Below are positions 8,265 through 17,149 of a stretch of DNA of 51,387 bases, piece by piece (the stretch's first letter is position 1; each line of letters opens with the position of its first letter). Position numbers and translations under genes: made by a program. This DNA is from Nitrospinales bacterium (GTDB taxonomy: Bacteria > Nitrospinota_A > UBA7883 > JACRGQ01). A model generated the notes under the pieces. It did not search any database and was not told the DNA's origin. It saw only the letters and a program-made list of their open reading frames with translations. The stretch covers positions 1 through 51,387 of the forward strand of contig JAHFEK010000018.1 in the NCBI GenBank assembly GCA_023248495.1. The letters are read 5' to 3'.

Positions 8265-9068
8265 TTATTTTTCCACGGGGCCGTCAGGTTTTTTCAGATG
8301 TTCCGCCAGGAAGGCAAAAACCGCCAGCGGGGTTTCCTCCGCGCGCGCGTTGGGGCCGAGTTTTGCCGCCGTCATTGCTTCTTCCATCGAATCGTTGGTA
8401 TAGACCCCCTTCAAGTTGTTGCGCAGTGTGCGGCGTTTTTGGGCGAACGCGGTTTTCACCAATGCGAAGAGGGCCGTTTCATCCGCTGCCACGGGGGGAT
8501 GCGTTAAAGGCGTAAAGCGGAGCACGGCGGAATCAACTTTCGGCTGTGGGCGGAACGCTCCCGGCTTCACGATCATCAGCTCTTCGATTGCCCAATGGTA
8601 GCTGCTCAACACCGACAGGGAGCCATAGCTGCGGTGTCCCGGCCCGGATGCGATGCGGCGGGCCACTTCTTTTTGGAACATCAGCACCATCCGCGTGATG
8701 TTCCGCTTATGGGCAATGAGGTGCTTATAGATGAAAACGGAGGCGTAGTAGGGGAGGTTACTCACCACAATAAGCGGCCCGTCCATCGCGGTAAAATCGA
8801 CCTCTTCGGCTTTTTCCCGCAGCATGGTTGCTCCGCCGTGATGCAGCATGAGTTGGAATGACAGTTCGCGGTCCGGTTCCACCAACGTCAATCGCGGTGT
8901 GGCGGAGGCCAAAAGGCCGGTGAGGGCGCCCATGCCGGGGCCGATTTCCACCACGTGGTCGCCGGGGCGTATCTCCGCCGCCTCCACGATTCTGGCGCAA
9001 ATGGAATGATCGGCCAAGAAGTGCTGGCCCAGCTTGGGCTTATTTCCCCATTTCCCGGTTTTTTTCAT
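8265..9068 (-). CDS. rsmA: 16S rRNA (adenine1518/1519-N6) dimethyltransferase
   Basis: RsmA (KsgA) dimethylates two adjacent adenines in the 3' hairpin of 16S rRNA during small-subunit maturation, using SAM. Visible motifs are KLGQHFLADHSI at the N-terminus, the SAM-binding VEIGPGMGALTGLLA, and the catalytic NLPYYASVFIYKHL, followed by a normal C-terminal helical domain (KRRTLRNNLKG). The ATG at 9068 is chosen (267 residues); a GTG two codons upstream is an equal alternative, and neither has a clear Shine-Dalgarno. The gene converges on nadA. Confidence 0.95.
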   Translation of the reverse strand: MKKTGKWGNKPKLGQHFLADHSICARIVEAAEIRPGDHVVEIGPGMGALTGLLASATPRLTLVEPDRELSFQLMLHHGGATMLREKAEEVDFTAMDGPLIVVSNLPYYASVFIYKHLIAHKRNITRMVLMFQKEVARRIASGPGHRSYGSLSVLSSYHWAIEELMIVKPGAFRPQPKVDSAVLRFTPLTHPPVAADETALFALVKTAFAQKRRTLRNNLKGVYTNDSMEEAMTAAKLGPNARAEETPLAVFAFLAEHLKKPDGPVEK

Positions 9069-9226
9069 TGCCACAGTATGCGGGAGGGGGGGCGCATTAT
9101 CAACGGCGATTACGCGCCCGTGCCGTCTGGACGTTTTTGGCGATTATTAAAAAATGAATGATACGGGTGTATTATTTTATATCCATCATGCCCAAACGGC
9201 AGCTTCAGCTTTTCCTAAAGCGGTTT

Positions 9227-9256
9227 TTGTATTGTTTTGCCATAGTGTTGTAAAAT
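9227..9256 (+). promoter_or_regulatory. Candidate distal promoter for the M23 peptidase gene
   Basis: TTGTAT (9227-9232) and TAAAAT (9251-9256) are separated by 18 nt and sit in a locally AT-rich segment. Use of this promoter would give a leader of about 215 nt before the GTG start at 9480. A second pair is closer to the gene. Confidence 0.35.
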
Positions 9257-9381
9257 AGGGGTGCAGGGGCATTGATTGTGCCGCAAACAAGATTTTGCTC
9301 TGACATGGGGGGCAATGGTATGTGGTTTGCTCATAACCAACCATATGCATATTATTTGGAAGGACATCGTTGAAATGTCAG

Positions 9382-9411
9382 TTGCTTGTCAAGCTGGCGA
9401 TATGTTATATT
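9382..9411 (+). promoter_or_regulatory. Candidate proximal promoter for the M23 peptidase gene
   Basis: TTGCTT (9382-9387) and TATATT (9406-9411) are separated by 18 nt. An overlapping TTGTCA at 9386 gives a shorter, less likely 14-nt spacing. The leader to the GTG at 9480 would be about 60 nt. Confidence 0.35.
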
Positions 9412-9479
9412 TCAAAGCACGTTTGGGCGAAGGAACACGGTGCCGGACATTTCGGCGCTGATTCTTGAGGGAGAGTGTT

Positions 9480-10418
9480 GTGAAGGATTTTTCCGCGTTT
9501 TGGAAAAGGTTCTTGGCTGAGAAATACACGGTCATTCTGATGGCCGATCTTGCCGGCAAAATGAAGCGTTTTTCGATTCCGAAAAACCTGGTTAAAATCG
9601 GCGCGGGCGTATTAGGCGTTGCGTTTTTCGGATTCCTTTTTGTTTCCTACAGCATGCTTTCCATGAATCTCCACCTGGATGAAATCAACCAGCTTCGTGA
9701 AACGGCGGTGAGCCAGAAGCAGGAAATTCAGCGCTTCGCCATGCGTGTCGAAGAGTTTGAAAGCCAAATGTCCCGCCTGGAAAAATTTGACAAGAAACTG
9801 CGCATCATTACCGCCCTTGAAAACAACGATAACCACGGCGGGAACTTTGGCGTTGGCGGCCCCAGCAACACGGAAGATTTTGCCAAGGCGGGTGAAAAGT
9901 ACTCGCAGGGTCTGCTGAACCAGCTTGATGAGGATCTTCACCACCTAACGGGGCGCGCCAAGGGCCAGGAAGTAAGCTTTCACGAGCTTGACGCCTTCTT
10001 CAAGGATCAGTCTTCCTTGCTGACTTCGACGCCCTCTATCTGGCCGACCAAGGGGTGGGTTACCAGCGGTTTTGGCTACCGCATTTCCCCTTTTACCGGT
10101 ATGCGTGAAATTCACGAAGGGCTTGATATCGCCACTAACATGGATGCCCCGGTGATGGCCCCCGCCAACGGCGTGGTGATCAACGTCACACAGGATAATG
10201 GTTATGGCAATCTGCTTGAAATCGATCACGGCTACGGCATCGTGACGCGCTATGGACACAACGCCAAAGTGCTGGTGCGCCGCGGAGACCGGGTAAGGCG
10301 CGGTCAAGTGGTTGCACGCGTTGGCAGTACCGGTCGCAGCACTGGCCCCCATTGCCACTACGAAGTGCAGCTACATGGTGTGCCGGTAAATCCCTACCGC
10401 TACATCTTGACCGACTGA
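9480..10418 (+). CDS. Membrane-anchored M23-family peptidoglycan endopeptidase
   Basis: The GTG at 9480 is preferred over an in-frame TTG at 9465 because GGGAG lies 6 nt before it. The 312-residue protein has a short cytoplasmic N-terminus, one membrane segment (about 32-58, VKIGAGVLGVAFFGFLFV), a coiled-coil stalk (about 62-110) and a C-terminal LytM/M23 domain (about 185-312). The zinc-site motifs are present: HEGLDIA (H-x3-D) and GPHCHYEVQLHG (H-x-H), so it is likely an active endopeptidase cleaving cross-bridges in the periplasm, not a degenerate EnvC-like activator. The layout matches MepM/NlpD-like proteins found in many Gram-negatives. The next gene downstream is an SLBB exporter with its own promoter-like sequence. 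Confidence 0.85.
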   Translation: MKDFSAFWKRFLAEKYTVILMADLAGKMKRFSIPKNLVKIGAGVLGVAFFGFLFVSYSMLSMNLHLDEINQLRETAVSQKQEIQRFAMRVEEFESQMSRLEKFDKKLRIITALENNDNHGGNFGVGGPSNTEDFAKAGEKYSQGLLNQLDEDLHHLTGRAKGQEVSFHELDAFFKDQSSLLTSTPSIWPTKGWVTSGFGYRISPFTGMREIHEGLDIATNMDAPVMAPANGVVINVTQDNGYGNLLEIDHGYGIVTRYGHNAKVLVRRGDRVRRGQVVARVGSTGRSTGPHCHYEVQLHGVPVNPYRYILTD

Positions 10419-10539
10419 GCCTGTTGCCCGGAAATTATTCTTCCGCTTGCGCGGGTATCAAGGCAATTACCGGCCGCTTCCCTTTATTTTAAAACGTTAT
10501 TTCCACCATATCCACGGTCTTCCGGGGGGAATTCCAGTA

Positions 10540-10567
10540 TTTACTTTAAACAAGGTATGGATATAGA
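10540..10567 (+). promoter_or_regulatory. Candidate promoter for the SLBB exporter gene
   Basis: TTTACT (10540-10545) is followed after 16 nt by TATAGA (10562-10567), or after 18 nt by the overlapping TAGAAT. It lies 30 nt before the first possible ATG of the exporter gene and fits a short leader. Confidence 0.4.
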
Positions 10568-10596
10568 ATACGGCCCTTAGGGAAACCGTTCATGGC

Positions 10597-13500
10597 ATGA
10601 CGAGAGGATATTGGCTTGTAATGAAAGAAATGCATCAAATAGTGAAAAAATATTCCGTAACCGGCTTATTCTTGATTTTCGCGGGGTTATTCTTCTTTTC
10701 TTTTTCAGTTGTGGTATGCGCGGCTGGCCAAGATCCGATGGGTATCGGCAAATTGTTTGATAAAGGCGGTGCTGGTTCAGGAGGTCTGACGGAGAGTTCG
10801 CGTCGGGCGTACGGATCCGTTGATTTCAATGAAGAAGCCAGGAACCAGGAACAGATCGACGCTTTGAAGAAGAAGCGGGCCGAGCCGAGCAAAATTGAGA
10901 TTGAATACCAAAAGCGCATTCAGCGTGAAAACACGTTTGGCAAACAAAAAAGCATGCTCCAGGATGAGGTCTCCATGGAAAACATGTTTGGCGGTGAGCC
11001 GGTGGTTTCTTTTGACCCGACCGATCCCGAGTCCGTGCGGACCGTTAGCGATGCTCCTTCCGCTTTCTCCGCGACACCAAATCTCAAGGCGCCAGGAAAA
11101 GGGAAGAGCGGTCAGGGCGAGGCTGATTTGGCCCCACAGGCGGGTGGGCAGGATGCCACATCATCACAGACCAGCAACACCGCAAAATCCGGATCGAAAG
11201 GTGCGTTGGTGAAGCAGAAATACGTGCGCTTGCAGCTTATGAAGCACACCATTGAAAAACAATTAGCCGACCTCGAGGCAATCAAAACGCAGGCTTCGAC
11301 TGGGGCAAAGGACGCGCCGGAATCCAAAGACGTGAAGGACGGCAAGGACGGCAAAGATGTGAAAATCGTTACGGACATCACAGACATGAAACTTAAGCTG
11401 CAAAAACAATTGGTGGCTATTACCGATCTTGAATCCAAATATAATGAAAATGATTTCCTTCATCTCAATGACGATGTGGCAAAAACAATAAAAAATACCA
11501 TGGCGCATGACCCGGTTTCCGAACGGGTGGCGCGGGGATCGAAACCGATAACGGTCTCGGATCAGGTTTTCCAGTTTGGATACCAGTTTTTTAATGGCAA
11601 TCGCTTGCCAACCGGTTTTCAGGATATGTCTCCAGCCAACGATTATATCATCGGCCCCGGCGATGAGCTGCGGTTGCTCTTTTACGGCAGTATACAGGAT
11701 GAGCGGGAGGTTGTAGTTGACCGCGAAGGAACGATCAATGTGGTTAACGATGCGCCCATCAAGGTGGGCGGCCTAACTTTCGCGGAAATGAACGCAAAGG
11801 TGCAGAACATAGTTAAGGAAAAGTTGATCGGTGTTTCGGTTCGCATAACGGTGTTTAATTACCGCTCCATGCGGGTATTTATGCTGGGGGATGTATCAAT
11901 TCCGGGCCCCTGCATGGTGGGCGGCATGTCCACCGTATCAGGCGCCCTTCACGCCTGCGGGGGAGTGGACAAGGCGGGTTCATTACGCAAAATTGCCGTC
12001 ATCCGTAATGGGAAGAAGATAGGGGTTTTCGATCTGTATGATTTTCTATTGAAGGGAGATACCTCCCGGGATCCGATTCTCAAGGCGGGCGACGCGGTCT
12101 TCGTTTCGGCCATTCAAAACACGACCGCCATCGCGGGCGAGGTGAACCGGCCCGCCATTTACGAATTTAGCGATACCTTGACGCTGGATGAGGCGATCAG
12201 CACCGCCGGCGGGGCGCGGCCCACATCGCTCACGCAGTTGACGCAAATTGAGCGCATCGACAAACAGGGAAGTATTACCACCATCGATGTCGATCTCGCG
12301 GGCCCGGCGCGAAAAATGACCCTCCATAACGGCGACATCGTCAAGATATTCTCTTTGATTGATGACAGCTTAAGCGCCAACGCCGTTTACTTTATCGGCA
12401 ACGCCCGCAATGCAGGGAAGCGCGCTTTTCAACCGGGTATGAAAGTGGCGGATCTGCTGGAGAATGGTAAAGCGCTCATGCCGGATACCTATCTTGAGTA
12501 TGGCATTATCGAGCGTGAAAACGGCGTGGGCCGGGAAATCGAAGTGCTGCGTTTCAATCCTGGCAAAGCCATTTTGGGCAAAGAAGAGGAAAATCTTCCG
12601 CTCATGCCGCGTGACAGGGTGTACCTGTTTAACGCCAATGAGTTCATCGAACCGGAATCGGTCGCCATCGAGGGAATGGTGAATACCCCGGGAAAATACG
12701 ACCTGAAGAAAAATATGACGGTGGTGGACATAATTCTTGCGGCGGGGGGATTGCGGGACGAAGCCGACCTCACGTTTGCCGAGCTGTATCGGGAAGATCC
12801 CGTTAGCAAGGCAACCACCCTTTTTCCGCTGAATCTGGAATCGACCATCTCCTTGCGGGGCGAGGCGAACAATCCCGTTCTGCATAACAACGACCGCTTG
12901 GTCGTGCACTCGGTGTGGGAACGGCATAAGAAGAGCGTGGTGACTATCACGGGGGAAATCATGAATCCCGCCTCTTATCCGCTCTCAACGGATGCGCGGC
13001 TGCTTGATCTTGTCTATGCCGCGGGCGGCCTGACTGAAAAAGCGTACAAGAAAAAAGTGGAAATAACGCGCTATGAAGTGCGTGACGGCACGGAGATGGA
13101 GTCGAGCCATTTTGAAGTGGATATTGAGGCCGCGCTGCGGGGGTCGGCGAAGGACAACATACTTCTGCAAAAAAACGATCAGGTCATTATCCGCCCTATC
13201 AGCAACTGGGGGGACTCGGCATTTGTGAAGGTGGAGGGGGAGGTGCGGTTCCCCGGAAAATATATAATCCAGAAAGGGGAAACCCTTTCAAATGTCATCA
13301 GCCGGGCCGGAGGTTTTACCGGCGAGGCATTTGTTTATGGGCTTCGCTTTTCCCGCATTTCCATCGCCGAGATGCAGAAAAAACAGTACATGGAAATGGC
13401 GGACAGGTTGGACAGGGAAACCGGACATCTTGCGCTTGCCCCCGCGCAAATAGGCACGGACAAATCAGCAGAATCGAAGACGATGATGGTTGCCGGGCTC

Positions 13501-13974
13501 AAGGCCATGGCCGAAAAATTGCGCAAGACCGAAGGGGATGGACGGCTTGTTGTGAATGTTCCCTCCGATTTGACTAAAATGTCCAAGGAAGAAGACTTGC
13601 AGCTTGAAAACGGCGATTCGATTTATTTGCCGAAAAAGCCGGTCGCGGTTTTGGTTACGGGCGCCGTATATAATCAGAATGCCTTCCAATATCGAAAATC
13701 GTCCAGCGTGGAAACGTATATCAATATGGCGGGCGGATACACCGAACGGGCTAATGCGGAAGGGACGAATATCATAAAGGCCAATGGCGAGGTGATGCCG
13801 TTGCGCGGCGGGTATTTCCAAAAGAAGGCAACCCTTGGCCCCGGCGATGTCATCATGGTGCCGGAGACGATCACGCAGTATTCAAGCCTGACAATGACCC
13901 AGGACATCACCACGATTCTATACCAGCTTTCGCTTACCGCCGCCGGTTTAAAGACGATAGGCGTTTTCAAATAG
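10597..13974 (+). CDS. Large polysaccharide export protein with about seven SLBB domains
   Basis: This 1125-residue exported protein is about three times the length of Wza. After a signal peptide (core FLIFAGLFFFSFSVVV; AUGs at 10597 and 10621 are both possible and neither has a good ribosome site) comes a low-complexity stretch to about 270 (KDGKDGKDVK). A Poly_export domain follows (about 346-412, NDYIIGPGDELRL, DREGTINV). Then come beta-grasp SLBB units near residues 426 (VFMLGDVSIPG), 510, 598, 688 (VAIEGMVNTPGKY), 783 (VTITGEIMNPASY), 878 (VKVEGEVRFPGKY) and 1018. This family forms periplasmic or outer-membrane conduits for capsule or exopolysaccharide. No Wzc kinase, Wzx or Wzy gene is adjacent; the nearest glycan genes start at 19184. 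Confidence 0.85.
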   Translation: MTRGYWLVMKEMHQIVKKYSVTGLFLIFAGLFFFSFSVVVCAAGQDPMGIGKLFDKGGAGSGGLTESSRRAYGSVDFNEEARNQEQIDALKKKRAEPSKIEIEYQKRIQRENTFGKQKSMLQDEVSMENMFGGEPVVSFDPTDPESVRTVSDAPSAFSATPNLKAPGKGKSGQGEADLAPQAGGQDATSSQTSNTAKSGSKGALVKQKYVRLQLMKHTIEKQLADLEAIKTQASTGAKDAPESKDVKDGKDGKDVKIVTDITDMKLKLQKQLVAITDLESKYNENDFLHLNDDVAKTIKNTMAHDPVSERVARGSKPITVSDQVFQFGYQFFNGNRLPTGFQDMSPANDYIIGPGDELRLLFYGSIQDEREVVVDREGTINVVNDAPIKVGGLTFAEMNAKVQNIVKEKLIGVSVRITVFNYRSMRVFMLGDVSIPGPCMVGGMSTVSGALHACGGVDKAGSLRKIAVIRNGKKIGVFDLYDFLLKGDTSRDPILKAGDAVFVSAIQNTTAIAGEVNRPAIYEFSDTLTLDEAISTAGGARPTSLTQLTQIERIDKQGSITTIDVDLAGPARKMTLHNGDIVKIFSLIDDSLSANAVYFIGNARNAGKRAFQPGMKVADLLENGKALMPDTYLEYGIIERENGVGREIEVLRFNPGKAILGKEEENLPLMPRDRVYLFNANEFIEPESVAIEGMVNTPGKYDLKKNMTVVDIILAAGGLRDEADLTFAELYREDPVSKATTLFPLNLESTISLRGEANNPVLHNNDRLVVHSVWERHKKSVVTITGEIMNPASYPLSTDARLLDLVYAAGGLTEKAYKKKVEITRYEVRDGTEMESSHFEVDIEAALRGSAKDNILLQKNDQVIIRPISNWGDSAFVKVEGEVRFPGKYIIQKGETLSNVISRAGGFTGEAFVYGLRFSRISIAEMQKKQYMEMADRLDRETGHLALAPAQIGTDKSAESKTMMVAGLKAMAEKLRKTEGDGRLVVNVPSDLTKMSKEEDLQLENGDSIYLPKKPVAVLVTGAVYNQNAFQYRKSSSVETYINMAGGYTERANAEGTNIIKANGEVMPLRGGYFQKKATLGPGDVIMVPETITQYSSLTMTQDITTILYQLSLTAAGLKTIGVFK

Positions 13975-14027
13975 CGGCGGACGCCCGGGCATAATCCGGG
14001 CTCAAACGGGTGGGTGCGCGGAAACGG

Positions 14028-14636
14028 TTATCGCGCCCCTTCTTTTACGCCGGCGATGGCGCCAAGCGCTTCAAGCGCCATATATTGGTAGAGGTCGATG
14101 TTAAAGGCGGCGGGATCGGAAATCAGTTGAAGGGAAGCCCCCTCAAGCATGCTTAGCATCAACGGCGGCACCATGTGCGATTTATCGGCGGTAAAGTCAC
14201 CGCTCGCCACCCCGTCACGAACCAGTTGCGCGATGTAGCCGCGAAAGCCGTCGAACCGCTGAACGATTTTGCCGCGTATCGCGGGGTGCTTTACCCCCCG
14301 CACCCAGAAGTCAAAAAACACTATCAACAGCCCCGGCTCTTCGGTGATGGTTTTGCGGTACCGGTTGAAGATGCCCTTGATCTCATCGAAGGGCGCGGAT
14401 TTTTTGTTGAAGTTTTCCAGCGGGATTTCAAGCAGCCGGTCGAGCACCCGGTTCAGTACGCTTTCGAGCACCGCTTCTTTCGTCTTGAAATGGTAATGCA
14501 GGAGCGGTTTGGAAATGCCCGCGCGTTCCGCAATGAGCGCGGTGGTGGTGCCGGAAATCGAGTGTTCGGCTATGATGTTGAAGGCGGCCGCCATGACCGC
14601 CTCAACCGTTTTTTCCGTCCGTTCCTTCTGCTTCAT
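14028..14636 (-). CDS. TetR/AcrR-family transcriptional regulator
   Basis: This 202-residue protein has an N-terminal TetR helix-turn-helix (about 10-57): TVEAVMAAAFNIIAEHSISGTTTALIAERAGISKPLLHYHFKTKE. The first part is helix 1 and the ISKPLLHYHF stretch is the recognition-helix signature. The C-terminal helical domain (about 75-195) is the ligand-binding and dimer domain and resembles the BetI-like type. It starts 9 nt after the stop of the small metal-motif protein, so it is probably the last gene of the yajC-secDF run. The ligand is unknown; the neighbour suggests metal or envelope stress, but this is inference only. Confidence 0.85.
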   Translation of the reverse strand: MKQKERTEKTVEAVMAAAFNIIAEHSISGTTTALIAERAGISKPLLHYHFKTKEAVLESVLNRVLDRLLEIPLENFNKKSAPFDEIKGIFNRYRKTITEEPGLLIVFFDFWVRGVKHPAIRGKIVQRFDGFRGYIAQLVRDGVASGDFTADKSHMVPPLMLSMLEGASLQLISDPAAFNIDLYQYMALEALGAIAGVKEGAR

Positions 14637-14645
14637 CCGGCCGGG

Positions 14646-15035
14646 TTAGTTGGCTTTTTTATCCGAAGGCGCGCCGCCCTTCATGGGGCAAGGCTTTTCT
14701 TTGTCGGCACAACCGTCTTTCTTATGGGTCATGTCGCCGCCGCCCATCATCATGGCGTGTGCTTTCCCGTGCTTTTCGATATTCGCCTTGATCCGCAGTT
14801 CCAGCGATTCAGCTTTTGCTTTTAGCTCTTTGTCCTTGGCGATTTCTTTCAGCAATTGCACCGTTTCCAGCAACAGGGCGTCCCGTTCTTGCATCAGCGC
14901 GACCCGCTGTGCGTAAACGTCTTGTTGACCGGCGGCCTCTGCGGCCGCGGGTGCGGAACTCATTTGGCATGCGTTGACCGGGGAGCCGAAACCGATAAAT
15001 AGTCCGATGATGAGCGCTGGAATGATTTTGTGCAT
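14646..15035 (-). CDS. Small exported protein with Met/His/Cys-rich tail (putative metal-binding)
   Basis: The ATG at 15035 is chosen because AAGGAG lies 5 nt upstream; an in-frame start five codons earlier has no such site. The 129-residue protein has a signal peptide (MHKIIPALIIGLFIGFGSPV) ending in VNAC, a possible but imperfect lipobox. A helical, Glu/Leu-rich middle (about 38-90, coiled-coil-like) follows. The C-terminal tail has clustered metal ligands: HAMMMGGGDMTHKK, then C-x6-CPM. The pattern recalls periplasmic heavy-metal-responsive proteins of the CpxP/ZraP/CnrX type, but homology is not established. It is tightly spaced between DUF362 (18 nt) and the TetR gene (9 nt). Confidence 0.6.
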   Translation of the reverse strand: MHKIIPALIIGLFIGFGSPVNACQMSSAPAAAEAAGQQDVYAQRVALMQERDALLLETVQLLKEIAKDKELKAKAESLELRIKANIEKHGKAHAMMMGGGDMTHKKDGCADKEKPCPMKGGAPSDKKAN

Positions 15036-15053
15036 TGTTACTCCTTGCATTGG

Positions 15054-16181
15054 TTAACTTACAATTTTAAGCAGCAGCGGCGAGACCGGTTTCATGGCCC
15101 CTTCGGGGCAGACCTCGACGCAGCAAAAACACCGTATACATTTATCATAATTGAAGGCGAGTTTGCCGTTTTTCGACGCGATGATTTCCGTTGGGCAGAT
15201 TTCGATGCATTTGTTGCAAAGCGTGCATTTTTTACGGTCTTCCGCCGGTTTCGCCGTTAAGTTGTTAAGGACGAAGCGATGAAATATCTTCGGCCCGAAG
15301 GTTGCCTTGCCAATTTTGGGAAAATGAAAGTCTTTTTGTTTGAAGCCCGCCGCGGCATCGCCCAGAATGCGAATGCGGGAAAGATCGGTTTCACCGATGC
15401 CCATTTCGGAGGCGGCAAGCATGATAAAAAATTTATGCAATTCCCCTCCGGCGATATTGAGAATCGTACGGTCGAGCGCCACCGCGTCAGTGGCGGCGGC
15501 CAGCAGGCCGATATGGCGCGGCATGCCGCCAGTGCCCGGCCCATCTCCTTCCATTGCCACAATGCCGTCAAGGATCGTGAGGTCCGGATCGACGGCATGA
15601 TAAACTTCCACAAGCATCCGGGCGAAGAAAATGCGATCCGTTCCCGCTTTAAAGTGCCATTGTGCTTTGCGGCTGCCCACCACGCAGCCAAAGGTGTTTT
15701 TTACACCAGCCGTCAGGTACATCTGGGCGTGTGTTTTGAGTTTTGGAAGGTTGATGATGCGATCCGCTTCCAGCGCGTGGCGCGAAAGCTCCAACATCCG
15801 GAATATCCGCTTATCTCCTACCTTGAATTCAGTCGATTCCTTCAGTTCAAAAATAGGAATGCCAAGCTGTTTCGCCACTTCGCCCAGCCCCGTTTGTTTG
15901 GCGGTAAGGGCAAAACCGGGAACTGCGGGGGAGTCGGCGATAAACGGCTTGCCGCCGGCGTCGAGCACCAGTTCCGCGATGGCGCGCACAACGGCGGGGT
16001 GGGTGGTGACCGCTTTTTCGGGAGTGGCGGGGGCGAGCATGTTCGGCTTTAGCAGAACCGAATCTCCGCGCGTTACGAATTTATCAATTCCCCCCATGAG
16101 GCCGATGAGGGATGCGATGGATTCCCTAACACGGCCCGGCCCGTAATCGGCGCAGGCTTGTAAGGCAACGTCGGTTTGCAT
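15054..16181 (-). CDS. DUF362 protein with C-terminal 2x[4Fe-4S] ferredoxin domain
   Basis: The 375-residue product is started at the ATG at 16181, which aligns with the usual DUF362 beginning (VALQACADYGPGRVRESI); an upstream TTG at 16199 is the alternative. The DUF362 part (about 28-290) contains VLLKPNMLAPATPEKAVTTHP, PKLKTHAQMYLTAGVKN and ATDAVALDRT. The ferredoxin part (about 315-365) has two clusters: CTLCNKCIEICP and CIRCFCCVEVCP. DUF362 proteins are common in anaerobes and are annotated as iron-sulfur or uncharacterised proteins; the reaction is unknown. No signal peptide is seen, so it is probably cytoplasmic. It lies 46 nt downstream of secF on the same strand. Confidence 0.85.
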   Translation of the reverse strand: MQTDVALQACADYGPGRVRESIASLIGLMGGIDKFVTRGDSVLLKPNMLAPATPEKAVTTHPAVVRAIAELVLDAGGKPFIADSPAVPGFALTAKQTGLGEVAKQLGIPIFELKESTEFKVGDKRIFRMLELSRHALEADRIINLPKLKTHAQMYLTAGVKNTFGCVVGSRKAQWHFKAGTDRIFFARMLVEVYHAVDPDLTILDGIVAMEGDGPGTGGMPRHIGLLAAATDAVALDRTILNIAGGELHKFFIMLAASEMGIGETDLSRIRILGDAAAGFKQKDFHFPKIGKATFGPKIFHRFVLNNLTAKPAEDRKKCTLCNKCIEICPTEIIASKNGKLAFNYDKCIRCFCCVEVCPEGAMKPVSPLLLKIVS

Positions 16182-16227
16182 CCGGGCATTATACTCCAAC
16201 CCCGTCGAAAGGACGCCGGACCGTCCT

Positions 16228-17148
16228 TTACTTTTTGAGTATGGAGAGCACCAGCTTTTGCGTGGTGATTCCAGGCCAATCGATCAGCAGGGCGCTGGCG
16301 ACGAACACGGACGAGTAGGTGCCGAAAACAATGCCAACCATCAGCGTGAAGGAAAAGTCCTTCAGCACCGTTCCGCCGAATATAAACAGGGCCACGACGG
16401 ATACCAAGGTGAGGCTTGAAGTGATCATGGTGCGGCTCAATGTTTCGTTTACGCTTACGTTGGTAAGGTCGGCGATGTTGAGCGAGCGTTTGACGCGCAG
16501 GTTTTCGCGGATGCGGTCGAACACCACGATGCGGTCGTTGAGCGCGTAACCGATAACGGTGAGAAGGGCCGCCAGCACCGGCAGCGAGAACTCCCGGCCG
16601 GTGATCACGAGCGCGCCGATGGTGATGATCGTGTCGTGCAGCAGGGCTATTATGGCAGTGACGGCGAAGCGGTGTTCAAACCGGAATGCGAGATAGATGA
16701 GAATGCCGATGATGGAATAGAGAACGGCCATGAACGCTTTGTAGGTGAGGTCTTTACCCACTTTGGGGCCGACCACTTCGGTTCGTTCCACTGAAAAGCC
16801 GGCCGCGCCGTATTTGGCTTTCAATGCATCCAGCACTTTGTTTGCCGCTTGGCCCGCCTCTTCCCCCTTGGGGTGGACGTTAATCAGCACATCCACGGGT
16901 TCGCCAAACTGCTGTATATCGCCCGCATAGCCCGTGGCTTCCACGGTGGCGCGGATTTCATGCATGTCGTGCTGCTGGGTGAATTTTACCTGGATAAGGG
17001 TTCCGCCGGCGAAATCGATGCCGAACTTCATGCCGCCGTTGGCAATGATGACTCCGATGGTGATTATCGTCAACACGGCGGAGAACACGTACCCCGCCTT
17101 TTTATACTTAAGCCAGTCGATATTGGGTTTTTTTCCGAAGAATTTCAT
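16228..17148 (-). CDS. secF: Protein translocase subunit SecF
   Basis: SecF pairs with SecD in the inner membrane and uses the proton motive force to pull exported proteins through SecYEG. The 306-residue sequence shows the SecF N-terminal helix, the GGMKFGIDFAGGTLIQVKF motif, a periplasmic domain (about 45-125), and the five C-terminal helices with ALLTVIGYALNDRIVVFDRIRENLR and ETLSRTMITS. Its start is 1 nt after the secD stop. Length and motif order are normal. Confidence 0.97.
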   Translation of the reverse strand: MKFFGKKPNIDWLKYKKAGYVFSAVLTIITIGVIIANGGMKFGIDFAGGTLIQVKFTQQHDMHEIRATVEATGYAGDIQQFGEPVDVLINVHPKGEEAGQAANKVLDALKAKYGAAGFSVERTEVVGPKVGKDLTYKAFMAVLYSIIGILIYLAFRFEHRFAVTAIIALLHDTIITIGALVITGREFSLPVLAALLTVIGYALNDRIVVFDRIRENLRVKRSLNIADLTNVSVNETLSRTMITSSLTLVSVVALFIFGGTVLKDFSFTLMVGIVFGTYSSVFVASALLIDWPGITTQKLVLSILKK

Positions 17149-17149
17149 T

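Larger units (their letters stand above)
9069..9479. other. About 410-nt intergenic region with promoter-like sequences
   Basis: This stretch separates rsmA (leftward) from the M23 peptidase gene (rightward). The base composition falls from GC-rich to AT-richer around 9140-9260. I see two sigma-70-like pairs in it (listed separately) and no convincing gene: the one open frame at 9276-9461 has no ribosome site or recognisable protein. No strong hairpin or repeat was found. Confidence 0.5.

Noticed and set aside
9276-9461. Open frame of 61 codons before the M23 gene
   Set aside because: No ribosome site and no protein-like pattern; it lies in the probable promoter region.
13982-14000. GCCCGG/CCGGGC hairpin between the SLBB gene and the TetR gene
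   Set aside because: Six pairs and no U-run on either side; too weak to call a terminator.
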